This document shows, one piece after another, positions 53,908 to 62,804 of a DNA stretch of 64,000 nt (position 1 is its first letter; each line of letters opens with the position of its first letter). Source of the stretch: Desulfobacterales bacterium (GTDB taxonomy: Bacteria > Desulfobacterota > Desulfobacteria > Desulfobacterales > JAAELO01); contig JAAELO010000848.1 of the NCBI GenBank assembly GCA_024226555.1, positions 109,921-173,920 on the forward strand, written 5' to 3'. Below the pieces are notes generated by a model. The model had not been told where the DNA came from. It saw only the letters and a program-made list of their open reading frames with translations, and did no database searches. Position numbers and translations under genes: made by a program.

Positions 53908-53983
53908 TGGTGGAGCTACGGGGGATCGAACCCCGGACTTCATCGCTGCCAGCGATGCGCTCTCCCATCTGAGCTATAGCCCC
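53908..53983 (-). tRNA. tRNA-Ala (anticodon GGC)
   Basis: A 76-nt cloverleaf can be drawn on the minus strand: acceptor GGGGCTA with TAGCTCC (one G-U), D arm with AGCTCAGATGGGAGAGC, anticodon stem CATCG/CGATG with loop CTGGCAG (anticodon GGC, Ala), T arm CCGGGGTTCGATCCCCCG and an encoded CCA. Discriminator base A. No other tRNA is nearby. Confidence 0.96.
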
Positions 53984-53997
53984 ATCTCGATTGAGAA

Positions 53998-54027
53998 TTA
54001 ATATGCTAAAAGTAATGAGTGTGTCAA
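53998..54027 (-). promoter_or_regulatory. Promoter of tRNA-Ala
   Basis: On the minus strand a perfect -35 TTGACA (complement at 54022-54027) is followed after 18 bp by TATTAA (53998-54003). The tRNA 5' end is about 14 bp downstream of the -10, fitting a stable-RNA promoter. Confidence 0.6.
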
Positions 54028-54203
54028 TCTTTTTTTAAATAAACAAGAATGATTTGAATTTATGTCATTAATAAAGTCAACGTATATCCTTGACAAGACT
54101 ATTGAATCTAATTAAAACTACAAAGTTTATTTAAAAATGATATTTTGCAGGTTCAATTTGCATTTTAATTATTGATAAAGTTTAATTTTATGAGGGAAAT
54201 TTA

Positions 54204-56075
54204 ATGCTTCAGTTTATGCGTGATAAAGCCGCTTCATGGATTGTGATGATTTTTTTGGGTTTAATTATTTTTGTATTTATCTTTATGGGTTTTGGTGGTG
54301 ACTTTGGAAAGTCTCCAAACCATGTTGCTGTTGTAAATGATGAGAAGATACTTACCACAGAGGTTCAGGAACAATACAAAAATATGGTTGATCAAATCAG
54401 AAGGTATAATAAGGGTTTTGTAGTAACCGATGAGTTTGAGAAACGAATAATAGACCAATCACGTGAAAGACTCATTCAGGAAAGGCTTGTTATTCAGGAA
54501 GCTTCAAAATTAGGTATAAATTCTAATGCTGAAACAATAAATTTCAACTTATCAAATAAAAATTTTATGAAGAATGGTAAATTTGATATCGAGGCCTATG
54601 GAAAAATTTTAGGTCAGCAAGGTATGAATAAGAGGAACTATGAAGAGAAGTTAAGTCGATACCTCCTCCAGGAGAAAATGAGAGGTTTCGTTGTTAATAA
54701 TGCTAAGGTATCAGAGGCAGAGGTTGTTAACCGATTTATATATGATGAAACAACTGTTAGCGCAGAATACATATTATTTAATCCATCTACTTATAAAAAT
54801 GTAAAATATACAGATAAAGATCTTTCTGAATATTTAATGAAAAATAGTAATAAATACATGACTAAACCTGAAGTTAAAGTTCAGTATGTTGTAATTAATC
54901 CTAATGACTATCTTAAAGAATCCAAAGTTACTAATCAGGAGATAAAAGATTTTTATAATGGAAATGCTGATCAGTTTGAAAAGCCTAAATCAGTTGTAGC
55001 AAGACATATTTTGATAAGGACAAAGAAAGACTCAAGTGCTAAAGGTATAGAGACAGCGAAGAATAAGGCTCTAGATATCTATAAAAAAGCTAAAAAAGGT
55101 GAAAATTTTGCAAAACTTGCAAAGAAATACTCTGAAGGACCAACAGCAAAGACAGGTGGTTTATTAGGAGAGTTCCAAAAAGGATCAATGGTAAAAGAGT
55201 TTGACGATAAAGCTTTTTCTATGAAACAGGGAGAAATAAGTGAACCTGTAAAAACGGTCTATGGCTTTCATGTTATTAAAATTGATAAAGTGAATGAAAA
55301 TAAGAAAACATCTTTTAAAGTAGCTGAGAAGGGCATAAAGTCAAAGCTATTAAAAAATAAAATTGAGAGTAAAGCCTTTGAAATTGGCGATGCTATTTTT
55401 GAAGCAGTTGATAAAGGTGACTCATTAAAAGATTTTGCAAAATCAATGAATGTCAAATTTAAAGAAACAGATTTTTTCAGTAAAAACAATCTGAAAATTG
55501 ATCCTAAAATAAGAAAATCGTTTATTGAAACTTCTTTTAAACTATTTGACGATGAAATAAGTGATGTCATAGTTATAAATGGGTTATATTATCTGATTAA
55601 AAAAGTTGGGAAGAAAGATGCCGGCATTGCAAAATTGAGTGCAGTAAAAAAGCAGGTCATAAGAGATTTCCTTGCAGATCGTAGAGATAAACAAGCTTTA
55701 AAAGATGCTGATGCATTCAAAGAATCCTTAAAAGCTGAGGCTTCATTTTCAGTTAGTAGCAAAAAATATAATAAGAAAATTATGACTGTAAAAAGTATAA
55801 AAAGATCCCAGGCAATTCCAAATATTGGTCAGAATAAAACAATTACCGGAGAACTTTTTAAATTAAATAAAAGCAGAATTTTTTCAGGCGTCTTAAAAGA
55901 TGTTAAAGGGTATTTTGTATTTAAACTTAAAGAAAGATCCAAGCCTCTAATGAAAGATTTGGAAAGTAAAAGAGCTCGTATTGTACAATCTCTTTCATAT
56001 GAGAAAAAATCAAGTTCATTTCCAAACTGGGTCAGCTATATCAGAGGAAAAAGTAATGTTGAAATCATAAAATAA
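54204..56075 (+). CDS. PpiD-like periplasmic foldase with SurA-N and parvulin domains
   Basis: The 623-residue protein has an N-terminal anchor helix (about residues 12-31, ASWIVMIFLGLIIFVFIFM), a SurA-type chaperone region (about 40-230), one parvulin PPIase domain (about 258-365) with KSVVARHILIRTKKD, YSEGPTAKTGGLLGEF and KTVYGFHVIKID, and a second helical chaperone part to the C-terminus. Such proteins sit on the periplasmic face near the SecYEG exit and assist folding of outer-membrane and secreted proteins. It is preceded by GAGGG and followed by a strong terminator, so it is monocistronic. Confidence 0.92.
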   Translation: MLQFMRDKAASWIVMIFLGLIIFVFIFMGFGGDFGKSPNHVAVVNDEKILTTEVQEQYKNMVDQIRRYNKGFVVTDEFEKRIIDQSRERLIQERLVIQEASKLGINSNAETINFNLSNKNFMKNGKFDIEAYGKILGQQGMNKRNYEEKLSRYLLQEKMRGFVVNNAKVSEAEVVNRFIYDETTVSAEYILFNPSTYKNVKYTDKDLSEYLMKNSNKYMTKPEVKVQYVVINPNDYLKESKVTNQEIKDFYNGNADQFEKPKSVVARHILIRTKKDSSAKGIETAKNKALDIYKKAKKGENFAKLAKKYSEGPTAKTGGLLGEFQKGSMVKEFDDKAFSMKQGEISEPVKTVYGFHVIKIDKVNENKKTSFKVAEKGIKSKLLKNKIESKAFEIGDAIFEAVDKGDSLKDFAKSMNVKFKETDFFSKNNLKIDPKIRKSFIETSFKLFDDEISDVIVINGLYYLIKKVGKKDAGIAKLSAVKKQVIRDFLADRRDKQALKDADAFKESLKAEASFSVSSKKYNKKIMTVKSIKRSQAIPNIGQNKTITGELFKLNKSRIFSGVLKDVKGYFVFKLKERSKPLMKDLESKRARIVQSLSYEKKSSSFPNWVSYIRGKSNVEIIK

Positions 56076-56095
56076 TACTTTACTAAAAAAAAATA

Positions 56096-56132
56096 AAAGG
56101 ATTGCTTCTAACAGGAGCAATCCTTTTTTTTT
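56096..56132 (+). terminator. Rho-independent terminator after the PpiD-like gene
   Basis: Stem AAAGGATTGCT / AGCAATCCTTT (11 bp, perfect) with a 9-nt loop is followed by a run of T. Position 20 bp after the stop codon makes it the terminator of this gene. Confidence 0.9.
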
Positions 56133-56625
56133 GTTTCACTTCCTGCAATCCATTTTTTCCCTTTATGATTTATAAATTTGTATTTTTTTAACAAAATTTA
56201 CTTTTAGAGAGTTACATTAACACTTATATTGATTTTTTTTTTACAAAAAAGATTAAACTAAGCAGATCGGGTCTCCACATTTTACTTTCCTTTTAAATAT
56301 ATATATCAAAGGCTTTTATAGAATTCTACATCATTGATTTTAACTTTGCTTAATAACATTTTATGATGTAATTTCAAGCAAGTAAGAAAAGAATACTTTA
56401 ATTTATCTTGTATGAAAAAAAAAAAGGTAGTATAATTTAAGAAATTTACTATAGTGAACTATGATTGAGTAAAAGTATTCCCATGATTTTCTGAAGTGGT
56501 TTATAAAATTTACTACTACTTCTTAATTATATTTAAGCGAAATCTTTAATATCGGGCATTTTTAATCTTAATAGTTTTTAACAATTTATTTGTAGTCAAA
56601 AGAAATTACCAGGGAGAGGATTATC
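56133..56625. other. 493-bp intergenic region, no gene seen
   Basis: AT-rich sequence with A and T tracts upstream of the H1-like gene. I see no reading frame with coding character, no repeat copy and no clear RNA fold. A GGGAGAGGA lies just upstream of the H1-like start. The long leader could hold a regulated promoter. Confidence 0.55.
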
Positions 56626-57105
56626 ATGAAAGACCTAAAAAAGCAGTTTAAATCAATTGCAAAAGCTTTGCAAAATTTATCAGATCAATTTGATGAAGTA
56701 TCAGCAGTTGTTGAAGGTAAAGGGACACCAAAAAAGAAAGCTGCTAAAAAAGTTGCTAAAAAGAAAATAGCCGTAAAAAAGAAAGCAGCAAAAAAAGTTG
56801 TTAAGAAGAAAGTCGCAAAAAAAGTAACTAAAAAAGCTGCTAAGAAAGTAACTAAAAAAGCTGCTAAGAAAGTAACTAAAAAAGTTGCAAAGAAAGTTAC
56901 TAAAAAAGCAACATCGTCCAATCCACCAGTATTGGAAACAATTCTTGATATTATTGAAAAAGGTCGCAAAGGAACAAGTATTGCAAAACTTAAGGAAAAA
57001 ACTGATTTTGGTCCAAGGCAAATCAGTAATGCTCTTTATAAGTTGACAAAGAAAAATCTTATCACACAGAAAACACGTGGTGTTTATATTAAAAAGAAGA
57101 AATAA
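56626..57105 (+). CDS. Histone H1-like basic protein with C-terminal winged helix
   Basis: The 159-residue protein has three parts: a short helical N-terminus (1-32, FKSIAKALQNLSDQFDEV), an extremely Lys/Ala/Val-rich tail (34-94) built from repeats of the type KKVTKKAAKKV, and a C-terminal compact domain (about 98-155) with TILDIIEKGRKGTSIAKLKE and FGPRQISNALYKLTKKNLI, which reads as a winged helix. The Lys-rich part resembles histone H1-like proteins of other bacteria that bind DNA nonspecifically; the C-terminal domain could add specificity. The DNA of the tail is itself repetitive. A good hairpin terminator follows. Probably a nucleoid-associated protein. Confidence 0.82.
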   Translation: MKDLKKQFKSIAKALQNLSDQFDEVSAVVEGKGTPKKKAAKKVAKKKIAVKKKAAKKVVKKKVAKKVTKKAAKKVTKKAAKKVTKKVAKKVTKKATSSNPPVLETILDIIEKGRKGTSIAKLKEKTDFGPRQISNALYKLTKKNLITQKTRGVYIKKKK

Positions 57106-57205
57106 GTTTTGTTAAAAATATGAAGTAAGTAATGTTTTAAATCAAAAAGCGAACTATTATATTGGCTCAAAGATATTATTTACTTTATATAGCATTTTTA
57201 TTAGA

Positions 57206-57238
57206 ACCGGATACTGTTACAGTATCCGGTTTTTTTGT
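57206..57238 (+). terminator. Rho-independent terminator of the H1-like gene
   Basis: Perfect stem ACCGGATACTG / CAGTATCCGGT with a 3-nt loop, followed by a T tract (TTTTTTG). It is 100 bp past the H1-like stop, so the transcript has a long 3' tail. Confidence 0.9.
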
Positions 57239-57315
57239 TAGAAGTTCATATCTTTTTTTTAAATTATGATTATAATAGGCAATAAGTTCAAAATATATTA
57301 ATTGTTTTAATTTTA

Positions 57316-57442
57316 AAGAACTTCTAATAGTTTCCTTATTGATGAAAAACAAAGAATAACAAAAAACAACGGGTTGATTTTACTATAGTTTTATTTTTGT
57401 TATATCTGTGTTTCGCAAAAAGATCAGTTATTAGAGATTCCC
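57316..57442 (+). repeat. GGGAACC-family palindromic repeat, subtype shared with 20214
   Basis: The right half (AAAAAACAACGGGTTGATTT through CAGTTATTAGAGATTCCC) matches the 20214 copy closely, while the left end is degraded (GAACTTCTAATAGTTTCC). It lies just upstream of the M16 protease gene, 30 bp before its start. Confidence 0.8.
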
Positions 57443-57472
57443 TACAAATATATTAAGAGGAAAGAGAAAGAG

Positions 57473-60316
57473 ATGTTTAAAAAATTTATTTTAATTTTAA
57501 TAGCTGTCTTATTAACTATAAATATTTCATATAGTAAAACACAAGCAGCAACAACGATAAAGAAAAAGATATGGCTTTCAGAAGTTGAAACAGATATAGA
57601 TTCTGACCCCACTCTTATACAAGGGAAACTCGCAAATGGATTCAGGTATTTTCTTAAGAAAAATAAGAAGCCAAAAGACAGAGTTAGTATGCACCTCGTT
57701 ATTGAAGCTGGTTCCATGCATGAAGTTGAAAATCAAAGAGGCCTGGCTCATTTTCTGGAGCACATGCTTTTCAATGGTTCCGAAAACTTTAAACCAGGAG
57801 AATTAATAAAATATTTTCAAAAACTGGGAATGGATTTTGGAGGTGATGCAAATGCTCACACTGGATTTTATAACACTGTTTATGATGTAGTTTTGCCTAA
57901 AGGTGATAAGAAAAGTTTGTCTGATGGTTTGTTGGTTTTACATGATTATGCAAATAGTGCTCTATTATTAAAAAGCGAAATAGAGAAAGAAAAAGGAATT
58001 ATTCTATCTGAAAAAAGAGAAAGAAATTCAGCTTCTTTTAAAACATTTGAAAAAGTTTTAAATTTTGAATTAAATAACAATCTGATTACAAGAAGAATAC
58101 CAATTGGTACTACAAGTACAATTAAAAATGCTGATAGAAAAAAATTAAAGGACTATTACGATACCTGGTACAGGCCAGAGAAAATGATGATAGTGATGAC
58201 AGGTGATTTTGATGTTGATGAAGCAAAAGGTTTGATAGAAAAAAAATTTCAAAGTCTTAAAGAAAGAGCAACAAGAAGAGATATTGGTAACATCGAGAAG
58301 GTTTTTCATAAAGGAGTCCTGCCTTTTTATCACTATGAAAGTGAATCTGCAGCAACAAATGTTAAAATTGAAATTTTATATAATGAATCAACCAAAAATG
58401 ACTCTGTTTTGAAACAAAGAGAACTGTTAATCAATTATATTGGTGATAGTATTCTTCAAAACAGAATTAAAAGTATAACCGGGAAAAAAGATACACCATT
58501 TAGTTCTGCATATGTTAGTTCCGGTTCATTTCTAAAAAGATATAAATATGCAACAATCTCTGCAAAAACAAAATCTAAAGACTGGGAAAAATCACTTCTT
58601 GTTATTGAGCAAATGTTAAGAACTGCTCAAATCTACGGTTTTACAAATAGTGAGTTTCAAAGAGTTAAAAAAGAGATTTTGTCCTACTATATCAATCAGG
58701 TTAAATCATCAAAAACAAGAGATAGCATTGGTTTATCAAGGTCTATAATAAGAAGTATTAGTGAAGGAAATGTTTATCAATCACCAAATCAGGAACTAAA
58801 GCTTTATGAGTTACTTATAAAAAATATAGACTCAACAATTGTATCCAGGAATTTTAAAAATAAATGGAAAAAAAATCATAGATTAATAATGGTTACTGGT
58901 AATGCTAAAGTTAAAGGATCAAACAAAGAGGTTGTTAGCAAAATACGGGGTTTATATAATAAAAGCCTTCAGGTTGCTGTTAGGAAACCTATAGCTAAAA
59001 AGGATGTGGTTTTCCCATATATTGAAGATCCTTTAGATGATGGAAAAATTAGAAAAAGAGTTTTTAACAAAAAACTTGGAATCCATACAATTCTATTTGA
59101 AAATGGGAATGTTTTAAACCTGAAAAAAACAAAATATAGTGAAAATGAGATACTTTTTAATGTTATTTTTGGAAACGGGAAATCAACAGAGCCTAAAAAT
59201 AAACCAGGCATTACGGAAATTGCAGTGAGTGTAATGAATGAAAGTGGTTTAAATGGTTTGGACAGAGATTCTCTTGAAAGGGCTTTTACTGGAAAAAATA
59301 CATCCCTCTCTTTAATTTCAAAAGAAACATATTTTATGTTGACAGGCAAGAGTGTTTCCTCAGAACTTAATCTGCTATTCAGATTAACGTATGCTTATAT
59401 AAATGATATGGGTTTTAGAGATGATGCTTTTAGTCATGTGCTGGGTAAATATAAACAAAGTTATGAAGCACTTCAAAAAACTGTGGATGGTGTGACTGCA
59501 CTAAAAGCTAATAAATTTTTTGCAGGTAATGACAGGCGTTTTGGTTTTACAGATTACAAAACTATATCCGGATATAAGTTACATGAATTAAAATCATATT
59601 TATCTGACAGATTACATGAAACTCCTTTTGAAGTTTCAATCGTTGGAGATTTTAACATTGATGAAGCCATTCTTTTTGGTAGAAAATTTATTGGAACTTT
59701 ACCAAAAATTAAAAAGAAACAACTCATGGCGGATAAAATGATAGTTTTTCCTTCAGGGCAAATTTATGAAGAGAAGGTAAAAACAAAAATTAATAAAGGT
59801 AAAGTTATAATTTCATTTCCTACTGCTGATTTTTGGGATATTAAAAGGACCAGAAGATTAAGTGTTTTAAGTGCTGTATTATCAAACAGGCTTCATGATA
59901 TTATCAGGGAGAAGAAAAGCATTGCCTATTCACCCTATGCTTATAATAGTCCAAGCCTTGCATATAAAGGGTTTGGTTATCTTAAGGTTGTCATTGGCAT
60001 AAACCCAAAAGATGTATCTTTAGTTCTTAATGAGGTTCAAAAGATAACAGATGACTTAAATAAAAATGGTATAAGGGAAGATGAGTTCAGAAGAGCTCTT
60101 GATCCGATTTTAACGAGTATTAAAGACTACAGGAAGAAGAACAGCTACTGGATAAGAGGTGTTTTGACAGGTTCATCACGTCATCCTGAAAAATTTATCT
60201 GGAGTAAGTCTTTCCTTGATGATTTTAAAAAAATAAAACTTATTGAAATAAATAAATTAGCCAGAAAATATTTTGATAATAAAAAACAAGCAACATTTAT
60301 AGTTGTACCGGAATAA
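57473..60316 (+). CDS. Periplasmic M16-family zinc protease (PqqL-like)
   Basis: The 947-residue protein has a signal peptide (about residues 3-27) and two M16 halves. The first half has the inverted zinc motif HFLEH (H93, E96, H97) in RGLAHFLEHMLFNG and the distal Glu in EIEKEKGIILSEKRE; the second half has the non-catalytic IREKKSIAYSPYA region. At about 950 residues it matches the large single-chain PqqL/pitrilysin-like group that clamps and degrades small unfolded peptides in the periplasm. It lies 15 bp upstream of the SrkA-like gene and may share its transcript. Confidence 0.93.
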   Translation: MFKKFILILIAVLLTINISYSKTQAATTIKKKIWLSEVETDIDSDPTLIQGKLANGFRYFLKKNKKPKDRVSMHLVIEAGSMHEVENQRGLAHFLEHMLFNGSENFKPGELIKYFQKLGMDFGGDANAHTGFYNTVYDVVLPKGDKKSLSDGLLVLHDYANSALLLKSEIEKEKGIILSEKRERNSASFKTFEKVLNFELNNNLITRRIPIGTTSTIKNADRKKLKDYYDTWYRPEKMMIVMTGDFDVDEAKGLIEKKFQSLKERATRRDIGNIEKVFHKGVLPFYHYESESAATNVKIEILYNESTKNDSVLKQRELLINYIGDSILQNRIKSITGKKDTPFSSAYVSSGSFLKRYKYATISAKTKSKDWEKSLLVIEQMLRTAQIYGFTNSEFQRVKKEILSYYINQVKSSKTRDSIGLSRSIIRSISEGNVYQSPNQELKLYELLIKNIDSTIVSRNFKNKWKKNHRLIMVTGNAKVKGSNKEVVSKIRGLYNKSLQVAVRKPIAKKDVVFPYIEDPLDDGKIRKRVFNKKLGIHTILFENGNVLNLKKTKYSENEILFNVIFGNGKSTEPKNKPGITEIAVSVMNESGLNGLDRDSLERAFTGKNTSLSLISKETYFMLTGKSVSSELNLLFRLTYAYINDMGFRDDAFSHVLGKYKQSYEALQKTVDGVTALKANKFFAGNDRRFGFTDYKTISGYKLHELKSYLSDRLHETPFEVSIVGDFNIDEAILFGRKFIGTLPKIKKKQLMADKMIVFPSGQIYEEKVKTKINKGKVIISFPTADFWDIKRTRRLSVLSAVLSNRLHDIIREKKSIAYSPYAYNSPSLAYKGFGYLKVVIGINPKDVSLVLNEVQKITDDLNKNGIREDEFRRALDPILTSIKDYRKKNSYWIRGVLTGSSRHPEKFIWSKSFLDDFKKIKLIEINKLARKYFDNKKQATFIVVPE

Positions 60317-60331
60317 AAAAAAGGAAATATT

Positions 60332-61306
60332 TTGACTATAGAAGCAGATTTTGAAAGTTTGACACCAGAGGTATTACTTAATGGTGTGGAAAAAGCATTA
60401 GGAATTAATCTTACAGGGTTAACCTCTCCTTTACCAAGTTATATAAACAGAGTTTATGAATTGGAATCTGAAGATGGGGACAGATATATTGCAAAATTTT
60501 TTAGACCGGGAAGATGGTCTTTAAAGGCTCTGATTGATGAGCAAAATTTTGTTCAGGATTGTTTTGAAGATGAAATTCCTGTGATACCTCCTGTAATTCT
60601 AACTAATGGAAAAGCTATTAGCGAAGTTAACGGTATCTACTTTTGTGTAATGCCCAAAAAGTTTGGTAGAGAGATAGAAATTAATAACGATGATGACTAT
60701 AGAAGGTTGGGAACATTACTTGGTAGGATTCATATTGCAGGATGTAAACGTAAGGCAGAAGACAGAGTTGAACTTCATCCTTTAAAATCAACACGGTTTG
60801 ATGTTGATTATTTACTTAAAAATTTCATCCCTGAAGATTTCAGAAATATTTTTTCAAGTACCTGTAATAATATTATCGATATATCAACAGGTCTTTTCGA
60901 AAAAGTTAATTCAATGAGAATACATGGAGATTGCCATCAGAAAAATATTCTTTTCAGACCTGACGAAGGTATGATGATAATAGATTTTGATGATATGATG
61001 ACAGGGCCAGCTGTTCAGGACCTTTGGCTTTTGCTTCCCGATCATGCAAACAAAGCACGAAATGAAATTAATCTCATCCTTTCAGGTTATGAAACTTTCA
61101 GAGAATTTGATGATTTGGAATTAAGATTAATTGAGCCTTTAAGGGCGATGAGAATGATTTATTATTTAGCATGGTGTGCTAAACAGGCAAATGATTACAG
61201 ATTTAAAAATACCTTTCCACAGTGGGGTAGTGTTGGATTTTGGAATAATGAGATTACAGATCTTACTAATCAACTCCATGTTATAAAACAACATTTAAAT
61301 ATATAA
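60332..61306 (+). CDS. SrkA/YihE-like aminoglycoside-phosphotransferase-fold kinase
   Basis: The 324-residue protein has the size and motifs of stress response kinase A: SYINRVYELESEDGDRYIAKFFRPGRW, the catalytic loop IHGDCHQKNILFR (about 197-209, Asp 200, Asn 205) and the metal-binding IIDFDDMMTGP. E. coli SrkA phosphorylates Ser/Thr in response to envelope and other stress. The TTG at 60332 is used because GGAAAT precedes it and no upstream in-frame ATG exists. It is 15 bp after the M16 protease and likely co-transcribed. Confidence 0.87.
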   Translation: MTIEADFESLTPEVLLNGVEKALGINLTGLTSPLPSYINRVYELESEDGDRYIAKFFRPGRWSLKALIDEQNFVQDCFEDEIPVIPPVILTNGKAISEVNGIYFCVMPKKFGREIEINNDDDYRRLGTLLGRIHIAGCKRKAEDRVELHPLKSTRFDVDYLLKNFIPEDFRNIFSSTCNNIIDISTGLFEKVNSMRIHGDCHQKNILFRPDEGMMIIDFDDMMTGPAVQDLWLLLPDHANKARNEINLILSGYETFREFDDLELRLIEPLRAMRMIYYLAWCAKQANDYRFKNTFPQWGSVGFWNNEITDLTNQLHVIKQHLNI

Positions 61307-61575
61307 AATAAATATTATGATGCAATCTTTAAAAAAAACAGATTAAATAAATAATTATTGATTATACCTACAAAAGCTCTATTTAAAGGTGATCTAAAAA
61401 AAACAAAATTATTAATTATGTTGTGAATACTTTAAACCACTATGGATTGCAGAGGGATGTTCTTTTTTTATCATCTAAAATATGTTAAGTTCTTAAAGAA
61501 AGTTTAATAAAATTGGGGCTGTATGTACTTCAAAAAAACTTTGACTTATTTTTACTCTGATAAAGGTGTTATTAA

Positions 61576-62475
61576 ATGACAAAGAGTATTTATGATAAAA
61601 TCTTTATAAATGGTCCTGAAAAGACATATGACGAGATAATTTACATTGTATCACTAATTACCGATGATTTTAATCCCAGACTTTTTAAATCAGCTTTCAA
61701 TGATACCTTAAAAATTTTTTCAGGCAATTATAATGGTTATAGACAAAGTAATACAAAGTATCATGATATTGATCACACTCTTTCGGTAACTCTGACTACA
61801 GCAAGGTTGATGCATGGTTGTATGGATGATGTTAAATTGTCTTCAAAAGATATCCTTACAGGTTTAATATCAGCACTTTTTCACGATGTTGGATTAATTC
61901 AAACAGATGACGATACTGAGGGTACAGGAGCTAAATACACTGTTGGGCATGAACAGAGAAGTGTTAACTTTATGAATGCCTATCTCACCAGAAAAAGAGC
62001 TGCGAAAAGGATGATTGCAGACTCAACAAAAGTTATTGAATCAACAATTCTAAGTCTGTCTCCCAAAGATTTTACATTTAGAAATGAAGAGATCTACATG
62101 CTTGGAAAAATTGTCGGCTCTGCTGATCTTTTAGGACAGGTTGCAGATCGGAATTATTTTAGAAAACTTTTTTCTCTATATCTTGAATTCAAAGAAGCTG
62201 GTGTACCTGGATATGATTCAGAACTTGATTTGATTAAAAAAACGGAAAGTTTTTATGCAAATGTCGTTAAAAAAAGACTTGTTGAAGACCTTGATAATGT
62301 TGCTTGCTATATGATTAATCATTTGAAAAAAAGATGGGGTACAAAAAAAGATATATACCAACAATCAATTGCTGATAACTTTGTTGAGATCAAAAAATTT
62401 CTTACAAAAATAGAATCAGGAAAGAATTCATATGAAGAGATTTTGAGAGATGAAGGAATAAACTTAGATAAATAA
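61576..62475 (+). CDS. HD-domain phosphohydrolase
   Basis: The 299-residue protein has an HD-type metal site: His 63 in KYHDIDHTLSV, the His-Asp pair at 103-104 in ALFHDVGLI, a further His in VGHEQRSV and an Asp in GSADLLGQVADRNY. The arrangement resembles cyclic-nucleotide phosphodiesterase-like HD proteins, without N-terminal sensor or partner domain. The substrate (cyclic nucleotide, nucleotide or other phosphate ester) cannot be told from sequence alone. Single gene with about 270 bp of featureless AT-rich DNA before it. Confidence 0.8.
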   Translation: MTKSIYDKIFINGPEKTYDEIIYIVSLITDDFNPRLFKSAFNDTLKIFSGNYNGYRQSNTKYHDIDHTLSVTLTTARLMHGCMDDVKLSSKDILTGLISALFHDVGLIQTDDDTEGTGAKYTVGHEQRSVNFMNAYLTRKRAAKRMIADSTKVIESTILSLSPKDFTFRNEEIYMLGKIVGSADLLGQVADRNYFRKLFSLYLEFKEAGVPGYDSELDLIKKTESFYANVVKKRLVEDLDNVACYMINHLKKRWGTKKDIYQQSIADNFVEIKKFLTKIESGKNSYEEILRDEGINLDK

Positions 62476-62804
62476 CAATAAAAAAATAAAATATAAATTC
62501 ATATAAACCCTCTATTTAAAGATACCCGCAATATAAAAAAAAAAAAAATAGAATACGTTAAATATTTTCCTTGTCTAACTCCTTAATTAATCCTATAACG
62601 ATTTGTTGGTTATTGTGAATTATGAATAGGCAGATGTGTATTTATTCCGGCTATAAATTCCGGTAATACTCTGTTTTATTTATGCATTTCTTTTTTTAAC
62701 CGGATTAACATTTATTTGGAATATTTAAATACACCCTATTCTTATAAATAAGAGATGCATTTATTTAAAACATTCAAAGACTCTTAATTGGAGGAATGAT
62801 TATT
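62476..62804. other. 329-bp intergenic region, no gene seen
   Basis: AT-rich sequence with a run of A (from about 62538) and no coding frame. Two short ATTCCGG-like pieces around 62645-62665 (TTCCGGCTATAAATTCCGG) form a small direct repeat. Promoter for the pyrophosphatase is expected here but not evident. Confidence 0.5.

Noticed and set aside
56685..57021. Minus-strand frames rich in Phe/Leu opposite the H1-like gene
   Set aside because: They are the antisense of AAA/AAG lysine codons and so read as TTT/CTT; low complexity, no coding evidence.
4180..57442. The repeats as a CRISPR array
   Set aside because: Copies are scattered over 50 kb, 130-190 bp long, not regularly spaced, and no cas genes are present.
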